A DNA stretch of 64,000 nucleotides from Gammaproteobacteria bacterium (GTDB lineage: Bacteria; Pseudomonadota; Gammaproteobacteria; HTCC5015), in assembly GCA_016928055.1 (NCBI GenBank), contig JAFGLM010000032.1, positions 1-64,000 on the forward strand, written 5' to 3'. Position 1 is the first letter of the stretch; each line of letters opens with the position of its first letter. The notes beneath the pieces are model-generated. The model saw nothing but the letters and a program-made list of their open reading frames with translations, made no database searches and was not told the DNA's origin. Both the position numbers and the translations under genes were made by a program. Positions 36,717 through 46,360 of this stretch are shown here, in pieces.

Positions 36717-36741
36717 TCAAAGGGGTCTGCCCCCTTTGATC
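36715..36741 (+). repeat. Perfect hairpin between panD and pgi
   Basis: GATCAAAGGGG-TCTGC-CCCCTTTGATC is an 11-bp perfect stem that overlaps the panD stop codon. No T-tract follows, so it may be a processing or stability element, or a dispersed repeat, rather than a terminator. Confidence 0.6.
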
Positions 36742-36761
36742 CTTACGAGGCCGGATCGTAT

Positions 36762-38405
36762 ATGCCCAAGTCATTAACCGCTACTTCACACTGGCAGGCG
36801 TTACAAAAACATGCCCGCGAAATGTCTGGCCGGCATATGCGTCAATTATTTGAGCAGGATCCGCAACGAAGTGAACGCTATTCCCTGTTCGCCGCCGACT
36901 GGCAGCTCGATTTCTCCAAAAATCTGATTACTGACAAAACACTGCAATTACTGCTGGCGTTGGCCAAACAGCAACACCTCACGCAATGGCGCGACAGGAT
37001 GTTTGCCGGTGAAAAAATCAATCACACGGAAAATCGGGCAGTATTACATGTTGCCTTGCGCAGTCGCTCGGGCGAAACGATCGAGGTCGAAGGCGAAGAC
37101 GTTGTTCCTCAGGTGCGCGCCGTCCAGGCCGGCATGCGTGAGTTTTCCGATGCGATTCGCGACGGCAAGTGGACAGGTTACAGCGGTAAAGCGATAACGG
37201 ATGTGGTGAATATTGGTATCGGTGGCTCCGATCTGGGACCGATGATGGTTTGTCAGGCATTGGCACCGTATGCAAAGAAAGAACTCAATATGCATTTTGT
37301 TTCCAATATTGATGGCTCGCATATTCATGACACCTTGCAGCGTTGTCAGGCCGAAACCACACTTTTCATCATCTCGTCGAAGAGTTTTTCAACCCAGGAA
37401 ACTTTGAATAACGCACTGGCTGCACGCGGCTGGTTTTTAGCGCAGGGGGGCAGTAAAGACCAGATCAACCGGCATTTTGTCGCAGTTACCTCGAACAATA
37501 AATTGGCCACCGAGTTTGGCATCGCGCCCGATTCACAATTTGAACTGTGGGACTGGGTGGGCGGTCGTTATTCGCTGTGGTCAGCGATCGGTTTGCCGAT
37601 TGCCATCGCCCTGGGTATGGATCAGTTTGAAGACTTGTTGGGCGGTGCCTACGCGATGGATGAGCATTTCCGCAATGCGCAGCCTGAGCAGAACATGCCG
37701 GTTTTATTGGCGTTACTGGGTGTCTGGTACAACAATTTCCTGGAATGCGAAACCTATGCCGTGCTGCCGTATATCCAGCATCTGAGCAGTTTCCCCGCGT
37801 ATTTGCAGCAGGCCGATATGGAAAGCAACGGTAAGCGTATTGATCGAAACGGGCTGCCGGTGGACTATCAAACCGGGCCGATTCTGTGGGGCGGTGCCGG
37901 TACCAATGCCCAGCACGCATTTTTTCAGTTATTGCATCAGGGCACCAAAACGATACCGGCCGATTTTATCATTGCGCGTGACAGCCATTCGCCTTACGAC
38001 AATCAACAGCGCATGTTGGTCTCCAATGCATTGGCGCAAATGGAAGCCTTAATGCGCGGCAAGAGCAAGGCCGAAGTCGCTGCAGAAATGCTGGCTAAAG
38101 GACTGCCGCAAACCGAGTGCGCGCGGCTGGCCCCTTACCGTGAATTTGCCGGCAATAAACCCAGTAACGCATTGTTCACCGATCAATTGACACCGGCAGC
38201 ATTGGGTGCGTTGATTGCGTTGTATGAGCACAAGATTTTTGTGCAGGGCGTTATCTGGAATATCAATTCCTATGATCAATGGGGTGTCGAGTACGGCAAA
38301 CAGGTGGCTAATTCGGTCCTGCCGGTACTGGAAGGCGCCCCAATCTCAGCAATTGATGTCAGCAGTTCAACCCGGGAATTAATCAGTCGATTACGTCGCA
38401 GTTAG
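36762..38405 (+). CDS. pgi: Glucose-6-phosphate isomerase
   Basis: A 547-aa glycolytic/gluconeogenic enzyme interconverting glucose 6-phosphate and fructose 6-phosphate. Family signatures: VVNIGIGGSDLGPMMV, LFIISSKSFSTQETL, WDWVGGRYSLWSAIGLPIA (with the catalytic Glu region later in LECETYAV), GAGTNAQHAFFQLLHQG and the C-terminal NINSYDQWGVEYGK. Length is normal. It closes the pan cluster. Confidence 0.98.
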   Translation: MPKSLTATSHWQALQKHAREMSGRHMRQLFEQDPQRSERYSLFAADWQLDFSKNLITDKTLQLLLALAKQQHLTQWRDRMFAGEKINHTENRAVLHVALRSRSGETIEVEGEDVVPQVRAVQAGMREFSDAIRDGKWTGYSGKAITDVVNIGIGGSDLGPMMVCQALAPYAKKELNMHFVSNIDGSHIHDTLQRCQAETTLFIISSKSFSTQETLNNALAARGWFLAQGGSKDQINRHFVAVTSNNKLATEFGIAPDSQFELWDWVGGRYSLWSAIGLPIAIALGMDQFEDLLGGAYAMDEHFRNAQPEQNMPVLLALLGVWYNNFLECETYAVLPYIQHLSSFPAYLQQADMESNGKRIDRNGLPVDYQTGPILWGGAGTNAQHAFFQLLHQGTKTIPADFIIARDSHSPYDNQQRMLVSNALAQMEALMRGKSKAEVAAEMLAKGLPQTECARLAPYREFAGNKPSNALFTDQLTPAALGALIALYEHKIFVQGVIWNINSYDQWGVEYGKQVANSVLPVLEGAPISAIDVSSSTRELISRLRRS

Positions 38406-38555
38406 GCAAATCCGTGGATTAATCCGCGATAAAGTGTGAATCGCGTACTGGCGCCGTGTAATCCTTTTAATTACAGTGCAATACGCTCGTATTCAAGTAT
38501 CATACTTTAACTGGATTCAGAGCTAACTCCGTATCATTTTGCCTGGGAGGACAAT

Positions 38556-39080
38556 GTGATTATCAGGAATGGGATTTGTATTCTGCTGTTGCTGGCGGCT
38601 AGTACCGCTTACGCACAAAACGGACAGTCGGAACCTGCTGAGTTACAGGGCATTGATGATCAGGTTCAGACCCTGAAAAAGGAAGTCATCGAAATTAATA
38701 AAGAGCTTTCCCTGCTTGAGGAAAAGCTGCTGTTCCCTTCTACCACCCAAATCGCGGTATTTTTATCCCTGCAAAGCAAACGTAACTTCCGACTCGATTC
38801 GGTTGAGTTAACGGTCGATGGTCAGCAAATTGCCAAATACATTTATACCTTCCGGGAACTGGAAGCATTACAAAAGGGCGGTGTACAAAGACTGCACACC
38901 GGTAACGTCACAACCGGTGGCCATAAACTGGATATTTTAATTCGTGGTCAGACCGACAGCGGAAATCCTTTCGAAAAGACTGCAACGACGACCATCGATA
39001 AGAAAGTGACACCCAAGTTTGTCGAAATGCAGGTCGTGGCCGGCGGTGGTGAGCCGCGTATCAGTTTCAAAGACTGGTAA
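38556..39080 (+). CDS. Small exported coiled-coil protein, first gene of the TolQR cluster
   Basis: A 174-aa periplasmic protein with a signal peptide (residues 1-20, ending TAYA-QN), a short heptad-rich coiled coil (about residues 30-60) and a beta-rich domain after it (TQIAVFLSLQ, LTVDGQQIAKYIYT, GGHKLDILIRGQTD). I recognise no named family. It starts at GTG 38556 with GGGAGGA just upstream; the overlapping ATG at 38554 hits a stop at once. It is followed by the TPR gene after 26 bp. Position and export signal suggest a periplasmic part of the machine. Confidence 0.75.
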   Translation: MIIRNGICILLLLAASTAYAQNGQSEPAELQGIDDQVQTLKKEVIEINKELSLLEEKLLFPSTTQIAVFLSLQSKRNFRLDSVELTVDGQQIAKYIYTFRELEALQKGGVQRLHTGNVTTGGHKLDILIRGQTDSGNPFEKTATTTIDKKVTPKFVEMQVVAGGGEPRISFKDW

Positions 39081-39106
39081 GCTCAGCTTTACTCAACGAA
39101 ATCGCT

Positions 39107-41095
39107 ATGCGTCGTCGATTCAGAGCAGCATTAATATTCTCGTTATTAACGGTTCTGCTGGTTAATGCCGGTCTGGCGCTGGCGATCTGGGTTAAATCCG
39201 ACAAACTGGAAGATTTGTATTTCGGCGAAGCGATTTATTACGGATATCAGGAAGCTTATTTCGACGCCATTGTTCGTCTTGATACCGAACTGGCGCAACA
39301 TTACGCATTGGATCAACCCTCGCTTGATAGTCTGAGTGCGCATCGCAGTGAAGCCGAATTTGATGTCGGTGATCTGGAATTAAGCTATCGCATGCATCAA
39401 CGCGCCGGGCGCGCAATTCAGCGGGTGCTGGATGCTGAGGGCGTTCCACAATCGGTACGCAATGAAGCCGCCTATCGGCTGGCGCGTATTTATTATGCCA
39501 AGGGTTATTACATTAATGCCGCCCATGCACTGGATCTTATTGGCGGCGAAGTAAGCAAACCGCTCGCCGAGCGCGCCGACCTGTTGCGTGGTCAGGTGCA
39601 GATGACGCAGATGAATTACAAGCAGGCGATCAAGTTGCTCAAACCGCTACGTAAATCCAGTGAGCTGAACGGCTATGCCGCATTTAATCTGGGTGTGGCG
39701 TATTTGCGCGACGGACAGTTACAGAAGGGTATTGCGCAACTGGATGAAATTGGGAAACTGGCCGGCAATGACGCCGAAACAGTGGCGTTACGCGACAAAG
39801 CTAATTTGACTTTGGGTAATCGCCTGCTGGAGGAAGGGCGGGCTGCCGAAGCGCGACCTTATCTTGAGCGTGTTCGACTGGATGGACCGTTTTCAAACAA
39901 GTCACTGTTATGGGCGGGTTGGGCGGACGCCGCACTGCAAAAGTATGATCGCGCGCTGGTGCCGTGGACCGAACTGCAGAAACGCGATCCAAGTGATGCC
40001 GCGGTACAGGAAGCCCTGTTGGCTTTGCCGTATGCGTATGCGCAACTGGAAGGCTATGGGCAGGCCGCATTGCTTTATGGTCAGGCGGTCAATGAATTTG
40101 AAAAAGAGATCGACCGGCTTGATAGTTCGATGAGCGCGATTTTAAACGGCAAATTCAAAAGGGCTTTGTTGCGTGATCCGGATGAACGCACGTCAACTTT
40201 TTTTCAGAATCTTCGCGCGCAGGGTGACGCACCGGAAACCCGCTATTTACTGGATTTAATGGCGAGTAACGATTTTCAGGAATCGGTGAAAAATTTTCGT
40301 GATATGGAGCAGTTGCGTCTTAACACGCTGCAATGGATGGCAAACATCAACGCCTATCAGGATCTGATTAACGTGCGTCGCCAGTATTTTGTACCGCTGT
40401 TACCGGTGATCGAAAAGAATTTTAAAACCCAGGATGCTTTATTGCAGTCGGTATTGTTGCGTCGCGATGAAGTGGCTCGCCACCTAAATAATGCTCAAAA
40501 ATCACACAATGTCAGGGCGTTTGCTACGCAGGCCGAACTTTCCATGCAACGAAGAATGGATAGAGTGGCGTATAAACTGGGGCGTATGCAGGAACAGCCG
40601 GGACTGAAGCAGGCTAAAGCACGCCTGGCCAGATTACAGGGAACCCTGAGCTGGCAAATTGAGACAGATTACGACAAACGCCTGGAGAAAGCGCATAAGG
40701 ATCTGGTGGAGCTGGATGAGTTGATTGGAAAATTGCGTGAACAACATCAGGTGATTGTCAGGATGAAACGCGAGGCATATCAGAGTTATGAAGGATACGA
40801 AGTACCGCTGCGTCGCCTCAGTACCCGCCTGCAAAGTTTAAATAACAATGCTGCTGCCTTGATGCAGCAACAGGCCGGCTATCTGGAGAAAGTGGCGGTA
40901 CGTGAACTGGATCGTCGCCGTCGCAAACTGGCGGATTATCGGGTCAAGGCACGCTTTGCGCTGGCGGAAAGTTATGACCGCGCGACCAAGAAGCAGGCGA
41001 AAGAGGCCGAAGATGTCATTCGCGAACAACAGAAGATCCAGGAAATACAGGCGGACGACGATGTTTCGCCGGCTGCAGGCGGGACGCAAAAATGA
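39107..41095 (+). CDS. TPR protein with coiled coil, machine component
   Basis: A 662-aa protein with an N-terminal membrane anchor or signal (about residues 8-27), then TPR-like helical pairs (about 110-330). A charged coiled-coil half follows (about 420-640, rich in Lys, Arg, Glu and Gln). TPR-like units include AAYRLARIYYAKGYYINAA and GYAAFNLGVAYLRDGQLQKG. The Arg/Lys/Glu-rich C-terminus could make long-range contacts in the periplasm. Its stop overlaps the next ORF by 4 nt (ATGA), so the genes are coupled. In the Agl-Glt comparison it could be the equivalent of one of the GltC/D/E TPR proteins; which one cannot be told. Confidence 0.82.
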   Translation: MRRRFRAALIFSLLTVLLVNAGLALAIWVKSDKLEDLYFGEAIYYGYQEAYFDAIVRLDTELAQHYALDQPSLDSLSAHRSEAEFDVGDLELSYRMHQRAGRAIQRVLDAEGVPQSVRNEAAYRLARIYYAKGYYINAAHALDLIGGEVSKPLAERADLLRGQVQMTQMNYKQAIKLLKPLRKSSELNGYAAFNLGVAYLRDGQLQKGIAQLDEIGKLAGNDAETVALRDKANLTLGNRLLEEGRAAEARPYLERVRLDGPFSNKSLLWAGWADAALQKYDRALVPWTELQKRDPSDAAVQEALLALPYAYAQLEGYGQAALLYGQAVNEFEKEIDRLDSSMSAILNGKFKRALLRDPDERTSTFFQNLRAQGDAPETRYLLDLMASNDFQESVKNFRDMEQLRLNTLQWMANINAYQDLINVRRQYFVPLLPVIEKNFKTQDALLQSVLLRRDEVARHLNNAQKSHNVRAFATQAELSMQRRMDRVAYKLGRMQEQPGLKQAKARLARLQGTLSWQIETDYDKRLEKAHKDLVELDELIGKLREQHQVIVRMKREAYQSYEGYEVPLRRLSTRLQSLNNNAAALMQQQAGYLEKVAVRELDRRRRKLADYRVKARFALAESYDRATKKQAKEAEDVIREQQKIQEIQADDDVSPAAGGTQK

Positions 41096-44000
41096 AGCGG
41101 TCGTTACTCATCAGTTCGTTATCAATTATTTTTGTCAGCCTGGTGGTGGCCTGCATGGGAGGAGGCGGTAAGGTTGCACGCAAAGACAGTATTGCCAGTT
41201 TGAACAGAAAAACGGTAGAGGTTAAGGAACCGGAGATTGATGATTCACTGGAAAAAGCCATGGGGGCGTATCGAAAATTTTTAAGTGAGACCGCTGAAGA
41301 ATCCGAGGTGACACCGGAAGCGATCAGGCGTTTGGCGGATTTGCAGTTGGAAGCGGGCGCCGGCACCTATGATTTTGTAAAAGACGCAAAAAAGAAACCG
41401 GCTCAGGATCGCGCGGCGGCAGCCAGGGTAAAACAGGAATCCATCGATCCTGCAAAGTTCGGCAAATCATCCGTTACCTCTCCGATCTTGGATGGTCGTG
41501 ATAAGACCGAAAAAGAAACACCTGCGGAAAGTAGTGCACTGTTCGAAAAACGCGCCACGCAAATATCCGATTTAAAACCTTCATCAGCTTCAACAGCCGC
41601 ATTACCGGGCAGTGATACCGAGAAAGAAGCGGTGGTGAACGCCAATACAGATGAAGCGATTGCACTGTATAAAAAATTATTACAGAAATATCCCTTGTAC
41701 GATCGTAATGACCAGGTGATGTATCAACTGGCACGCGCATACGAAGACGGCGGCAGACAGGATGAAGCGAAAGCAGTACTCGATGAACTGGTCGTTAAAT
41801 ATCCGCGATCCATTCATAACGATGAAGCGCAATTCCGCCGCGGTGAAATCTTTTTTGTGCGGCGTCAATATCATCAGGCGGAAAAAGCTTATAGCGAAGT
41901 TGTGCAACGTGGCAGCGCATCCGCGTTTTTTGATCAGGCCCTGTTTAAGCGTGGCTGGTGTCTGTTCAAGCAAAGCAGATACGAAGAAGCACTGGATGAT
42001 TATGTTCGTCTGCTGGATGCAAAAACCGCGGCCGGTTATCACATCCAAACGGAAAGCAATAAAACCGAATACCAGCGGGTTGAAGACACTTTTCGTGTTG
42101 TCAGTTTAAGCTTCTCTTATCTGGGTGGCCCGGCGGCTATCAAAAAGTATTTTAAACGTATCGGCGCGCGTGAATATGAGTATCTGGTCTATACCCATTT
42201 AGGCGAACACTATCTGGAAAAGCGTCGTTACCAGGATGCGGCTGATGCTTACAATACTTTTTTGAAGCTATATCCACTGCATGAAAAAGCGCCGAGCTTT
42301 CATATGCAGACAATTGAAATTTTCCGCAAAGGTCAGTTTCCACAACTGGTCATTGAAGCCAAACGTGAATTTGCCATCACCTACGATTTAAAAGGAACTT
42401 ACTGGAGTTACCATAATATCAACCAGTTCCCGGATGTGCTGGCGTTTGTCAAAACCAACCTGAATGATTTGGCCAAGCATTATCATGCCGGATCGCAACA
42501 GGCACGCAAACGTAGCGAGCGTGAACAGGCATACAAGGAAGCCGCGCGCTGGTATCGAACGTTTCTCGGCTCTTTTCCGGATGACCAACAGGCACCCGAG
42601 TTAAATTTTTTACTGGCGGAACTGTTGTTTGATAATCAGGCTTACCTCGATGCGGCTAAGGAATATGAACGGACTGCCTATGCCTATCCGGTACATCCAA
42701 AATCAGCGGAATCAGGTTATGCGGCTGTGCTGGCGTTCAGGGAACACGAAAAACAGGCACCATCGCGCGAAAAAGCCGGCATTCATCAGGAAGCGATTCG
42801 CAGTTCTCTGCAATTTGCTGAAACCTACCCCGCCCATCCTGAAGCGCCGGCAGTGTTGGCAGCGGCGGCTGAAAGTCTTTATGAGTTAAAAGAGTATGAA
42901 CGTGCGACAGCAGCGGCGCAAAATGTAATTCGCAACCATCCCAAGGCTAAACAAAATTACATTACCGCAGCCTGGGTTGTGATAGCGCATTCATCTTTTG
43001 ACTTAAATCGTTATGACCAGGCTGAACAGGCTTACTCAAAAGTGCTGGAGTTATTACCAAAACGGGATGCGCGCACTCAGCCGATAACGGATAAGCTGGC
43101 GGCTTCAATATACAAGCAAGCCGAAGAGCGGCAACAGGCGGGTGACAATGAGGCTGCCATTAAAAATTTCATGCGCGTTGCAACGGCAGCACCCGATTCG
43201 CCGATACGAGAGTCCGCCGAATTTGACGCGGCAACCGTATTGATTTCAATGGAAGCATGGGATCGCGCCAGCAATGTCTTGCTGGGTTTTCGACGTAATT
43301 TCCCGCAAAGCAACCGACAATTCGAGGTAACCAGTAAGCTGGCCGTTGTCTATCAAAAGAGCGGACAGACGATAGAGTCGGCGCGTGAGTATGAACGAGT
43401 CTCGGGTTCAACCCAGGATGTCGAACTAAAGAAGGAAGCCTTGCTTAAATCCGCTGAGTTATACGCGCAGGCGAAGGATTTTCCCTCGGCGATTAAGATT
43501 TACCGGAATTATATTCGAGATTATCCAAACCCGGTTGAACCGGCTATGGAAGCGCGCAATGAGCTGGCTCAGCTCTATAAAGCCACCAACGATTCGCGTA
43601 ATTACACCGCCATACAAAATGAGATGATTACGGTCGATCGTAAAGCCGGTTCACAGCGCACTGATCGCACCCGCTATCTTGCTGCCAATGCCCTTTTTGT
43701 ATTAACGGAGCCCGTTTTGAAGGATTTTAAAGATGCGCGTTTGGGTGAGCCTTTCAAAAAAACACTGGCTAATAAAAAACGACTCATGCAAAAAGCGCTG
43801 GATGCCTACGGCAAGGTAGCCGAATATGAAATTGCGGAAATGACTGCCGCCACCACTTTTCAAATTGCCGATATCTACTATGAATTCAGTGTGGATTTAC
43901 TGGCGTCCGAGCGACCGAAAAAACTCAATGAGGTTGAATTGGCTGAATACGATATGCTTCTGGAAGAACAGGCCTACCCGTTTGAAGAAAAAGCCATTAA

Positions 44001-44145
44001 CGTACATGAGAAAAACATCGAGTTAATGACGACAGGCGTTTTTAACAAGTGGATAACACGCAGCCTGGGAAGCCTGGCTAAATTAGTACCGGCGCGTTAT
44101 GCCAAAACCGAACAAGAGGAATTATTCTTTGCATCGATTTATTAG
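41092..44145 (+). CDS. Large TPR lipoprotein (about 1,000 aa)
   Basis: A 1,017-aa protein with lipobox VVAC (Cys21), so it is probably a lipoprotein. After a charged linker, many TPR-like helical repeats cover about residues 180-900; examples are MYQLARAYEDGGRQDEAKA, FKRGWCLFKQSRYEEAL and LNFLLAELLFDNQAYLDAA. Such a long solenoid can serve as a scaffold spanning the periplasm. By size and TPR content it resembles GltD (AgmU) of the Myxococcus gliding machine, but homology is not demonstrated. The next gene begins inside or just before its stop, depending on the start chosen. Confidence 0.83.
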   Translation: MKRSLLISSLSIIFVSLVVACMGGGGKVARKDSIASLNRKTVEVKEPEIDDSLEKAMGAYRKFLSETAEESEVTPEAIRRLADLQLEAGAGTYDFVKDAKKKPAQDRAAAARVKQESIDPAKFGKSSVTSPILDGRDKTEKETPAESSALFEKRATQISDLKPSSASTAALPGSDTEKEAVVNANTDEAIALYKKLLQKYPLYDRNDQVMYQLARAYEDGGRQDEAKAVLDELVVKYPRSIHNDEAQFRRGEIFFVRRQYHQAEKAYSEVVQRGSASAFFDQALFKRGWCLFKQSRYEEALDDYVRLLDAKTAAGYHIQTESNKTEYQRVEDTFRVVSLSFSYLGGPAAIKKYFKRIGAREYEYLVYTHLGEHYLEKRRYQDAADAYNTFLKLYPLHEKAPSFHMQTIEIFRKGQFPQLVIEAKREFAITYDLKGTYWSYHNINQFPDVLAFVKTNLNDLAKHYHAGSQQARKRSEREQAYKEAARWYRTFLGSFPDDQQAPELNFLLAELLFDNQAYLDAAKEYERTAYAYPVHPKSAESGYAAVLAFREHEKQAPSREKAGIHQEAIRSSLQFAETYPAHPEAPAVLAAAAESLYELKEYERATAAAQNVIRNHPKAKQNYITAAWVVIAHSSFDLNRYDQAEQAYSKVLELLPKRDARTQPITDKLAASIYKQAEERQQAGDNEAAIKNFMRVATAAPDSPIRESAEFDAATVLISMEAWDRASNVLLGFRRNFPQSNRQFEVTSKLAVVYQKSGQTIESAREYERVSGSTQDVELKKEALLKSAELYAQAKDFPSAIKIYRNYIRDYPNPVEPAMEARNELAQLYKATNDSRNYTAIQNEMITVDRKAGSQRTDRTRYLAANALFVLTEPVLKDFKDARLGEPFKKTLANKKRLMQKALDAYGKVAEYEIAEMTAATTFQIADIYYEFSVDLLASERPKKLNEVELAEYDMLLEEQAYPFEEKAINVHEKNIELMTTGVFNKWITRSLGSLAKLVPARYAKTEQEELFFASIY

Positions 44146-44785
44146 AGTAATTGTTGTTGGTATTGCGCTGTTGATGATAGGTAGTTGCGCTGACACCGGA
44201 CCTGCGCGTACTACCTCCGGCGCAGTTCGTGATCGGTCGCCGGTTCCGATCAGTGCTGCGCAGCGTAACGATTTCAACCAGGCGCTTGGTTTTATGAAGA
44301 AAGAGCAATATGAAAAAGCGTTGCCTTTGCTGGAGGGTATTTATAAAGAGAACGACAGTATGCCGGGAACCAATATCAATCTGGCGATTGCCTATATGAA
44401 GTTAGCCGATGAAGACGATAAGGAGAGTCTTACCAAAGCCGAAAATGCCCTGACTAAAGCGATTGAAATTAACCCTCGCAACGAGGTTGCGCAGTTTCAA
44501 TTGGGACTGCTGTATCGTAAAACCGGTCGATTTGAATTATCGCGCAAGGCTTACGAACAGGCGCTGAAGGTGAATCGTAATTATGCAATGGCGCACTATA
44601 ATCTGGGTATATTGTGTGACATCTATTTGCAACAACCAAAGTGCGCCATTGAGCACTTTGAAAATTACCAGAAGCTGGTACCACAGGACGCCAAGCAGGT
44701 GGGTATGTGGTTATCGGATATACGCCGTCGGGCCGGAATTCCCGAACCCATGGTACCGGATGCGAAAACCGGTAAGGAAGGTTAA
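44129..44785 (+). CDS. Small TPR lipoprotein
   Basis: A 218-aa lipoprotein with lipobox MIGSC (Cys20) and about four TPR units (for example NINLAIAYMKLADEDD, VAQFQLGLLYRKTGRFELS and MAHYNLGILCDIYLQQPK). I prefer TTG 44129 because GAGGA lies 8 nt before it and it gives a normal signal peptide; ATG 44099 would add ten residues. Comparable to GltE/AglT-like TPR proteins in its role within the cluster; the name is not assigned. Confidence 0.82.
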   Translation: MHRFIRVIVVGIALLMIGSCADTGPARTTSGAVRDRSPVPISAAQRNDFNQALGFMKKEQYEKALPLLEGIYKENDSMPGTNINLAIAYMKLADEDDKESLTKAENALTKAIEINPRNEVAQFQLGLLYRKTGRFELSRKAYEQALKVNRNYAMAHYNLGILCDIYLQQPKCAIEHFENYQKLVPQDAKQVGMWLSDIRRRAGIPEPMVPDAKTGKEG

Positions 44786-45057
44786 TGATGAATACAAGAG
44801 CACGATTGTTGGCTGCATCCCTGGCGTTTGTTTTTTCGACTGCCAGTATCGGCGAAGAAGTGGTGGAAATGAGCGGGATTTCGATTATCGGTAACCGGGA
44901 ATTACCAAAAACATTATTTATCGTGCCATGGAAGAATTCCGAGGTGAATGTCGAAACCGATTTAACCAATACCCTGAATGAAGGTTTGCTGCCTTTGGAT
45001 CAGGAAGTATTCAAGCGCGAACTTGAATATTATGATTTCAGTCACAGTTCGAATTAG
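44785..45057 (+). CDS. 90-aa exported protein in the TolQR cluster
   Basis: A 90-aa protein with a signal peptide (residues 1-23, ending ASIGEE) and a compact mature part (SGISIIGNRELPKTLFIVPW). Its start overlaps the stop of the preceding TPR gene by one base, which ties it into the operon. No family is recognised. The Pro-rich, hydrophobic central strand suggests a small domain that binds a partner in the periplasm. It may be a fixed accessory of this kind of machine. Confidence 0.7.
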   Translation: MMNTRARLLAASLAFVFSTASIGEEVVEMSGISIIGNRELPKTLFIVPWKNSEVNVETDLTNTLNEGLLPLDQEVFKRELEYYDFSHSSN

Positions 45058-45160
45058 CAAATTGATAAAACAAAGGTTCTCTAATTGAGTTATTTTCTAT
45101 ATTGTACGCCGGTGGCAAGGTGTGCAATTCGATTTAAGTGATCCGCAGAGGGTGAGTATT

Positions 45161-45814
45161 ATGATGGACTATATTTATGTGATCCCCAGATTTTTCCAGT
45201 CCGGTGGACCCTGGATGTATCCGATATTAGTTGTATTTGGTATCGGTTTGGCGATAGCGATTGAGCGCTATGTACGATTGACCACGGCTACCCGTCGAAA
45301 CCGGAAAACATGGGAAGACGTCAGAGTTATCCTGCAGGAAGGTGATTTTGATCGTGCGCGCGAAGTCACTTCGGCTTCCGATACGGAGCTTGGCACGGTT
45401 TTGAGCCTCGGCTTGAGCCGGCAGGGCGCGGTGCGCAGACGTGACGATATTGAGATTGCCATGGAAGAAGGCATGATGGAAATTATTCCACAGCTCGAAA
45501 AACGCACCCCTTATATCGCGTTGTTTTCCAATATGGCGACGATGTTGGGATTACTCGGAACCATTATGGGGCTGATCGGCGCGTTTACCGCGGTTGCCAG
45601 CGCCAACCCTGCTGAAAAGGCGGATTTACTGGCAAGCTATATTTCAGTTGCGATGAACACAACGGCGTTTGGATTAATTGCCGGTATCCCGCTGCTATTG
45701 TTGCATGCCTTGCTGACGACCAAAACCACCGCAATCGTTGACAGCCTGGAAATGGCGCAGGTTAAAACCCTGAATATCATCACCGAGTTCGCCAAACAGG
45801 ATATGCGGGATTAA
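45161..45814 (+). CDS. TolQ/ExbB/MotA-type proton channel protein
   Basis: A 217-aa inner-membrane protein with three membrane segments: TM1 near residues 13-35, TM2 around 125-150, TM3 around 165-190. The channel-lining segments read LGLLGTIMGLIGAF and NTTAFGLIAGIPLLL, with the conserved Thr residues. It forms the stator pentamer for TolR/ExbD-like partners. The start ATG 45161 has GAGGG 8 nt upstream and fits the family N-terminus better than GTG 45122. It corresponds to AglR in the Agl-Glt comparison. The two TolR-like genes follow directly. Confidence 0.92.
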   Translation: MMDYIYVIPRFFQSGGPWMYPILVVFGIGLAIAIERYVRLTTATRRNRKTWEDVRVILQEGDFDRAREVTSASDTELGTVLSLGLSRQGAVRRRDDIEIAMEEGMMEIIPQLEKRTPYIALFSNMATMLGLLGTIMGLIGAFTAVASANPAEKADLLASYISVAMNTTAFGLIAGIPLLLLHALLTTKTTAIVDSLEMAQVKTLNIITEFAKQDMRD

Positions 45815-45817
45815 GTA

Positions 45818-46360
45818 ATGCCTCGCGGTCATCATTACAGAAAGCACAAGGATCCACCGGATCTGGATATCACCTCTTTTTTAAATTTGATGGTGGTGCT
45901 GGTGCCGTTTCTGCTTATTACTGCGGTTTTTTCGCGCATTGTCATTCTGCATCTGAATTTACCGACTGGGGTGGGTTCTCTGGAGGCAACTGAGAAAAAA
46001 ATCACGATTGAAGTGATTGTTCGCAAAGAATTGATTGAAATCGGCGATGGTAAGCAGGTTGTTATGCGTATCGCCAATTTGGAAGATGGAAACTACGACA
46101 TCACCGGCCTGGGAGAAACGCTGGCGGAAATCAAACGTAACTATCCGAGCAAACAGGATTCGGTGGTGTTAATGGAAGCCGATCTTGAGTATCAGGTGTT
46201 GGTTACCATTATGGACGCTGTCAGTACATTTGAAATGACTATGGAGGACGGTAGCGTTGAGCGATTCGAATTATTTCCGCAGATATCGATCGGCGATGCG
46301 CCTGGAGAGCCGGGCAATGCATTCCTTGTAGATTTTAAAACTGTCGAGGGACAGGCATGA
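45818..46360 (+). CDS. TolR/ExbD-like protein 1, channel Asp replaced by Asn
   Basis: A 180-aa protein with one N-terminal membrane segment (about residues 20-42) and a periplasmic domain. In ExbD and TolR the membrane segment begins with T-P-x-I-D-V-M, and the Asp (Asp25 in E. coli ExbD) carries the proton. Here the matching stretch is DITSFLNLMVVLVPFLL, with Asn23 (codon AAT) in place of that Asp. The following LHLNLPTG keeps the family alignment, so this is a true replacement. It probably forms a pair with the second TolR-like protein, which keeps the Asp. The gap to tolQ is 3 bp; its stop overlaps the next gene as ATGA. Confidence 0.9.
   Translation: MPRGHHYRKHKDPPDLDITSFLNLMVVLVPFLLITAVFSRIVILHLNLPTGVGSLEATEKKITIEVIVRKELIEIGDGKQVVMRIANLEDGNYDITGLGETLAEIKRNYPSKQDSVVLMEADLEYQVLVTIMDAVSTFEMTMEDGSVERFELFPQISIGDAPGEPGNAFLVDFKTVEGQA

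Noticed and set aside
40634-43411. Several ORFs of 65-120 codons antisense to the TPR genes.
   Set aside because: They are shadows of the large TPR genes; none has a ribosome binding site or family pattern.
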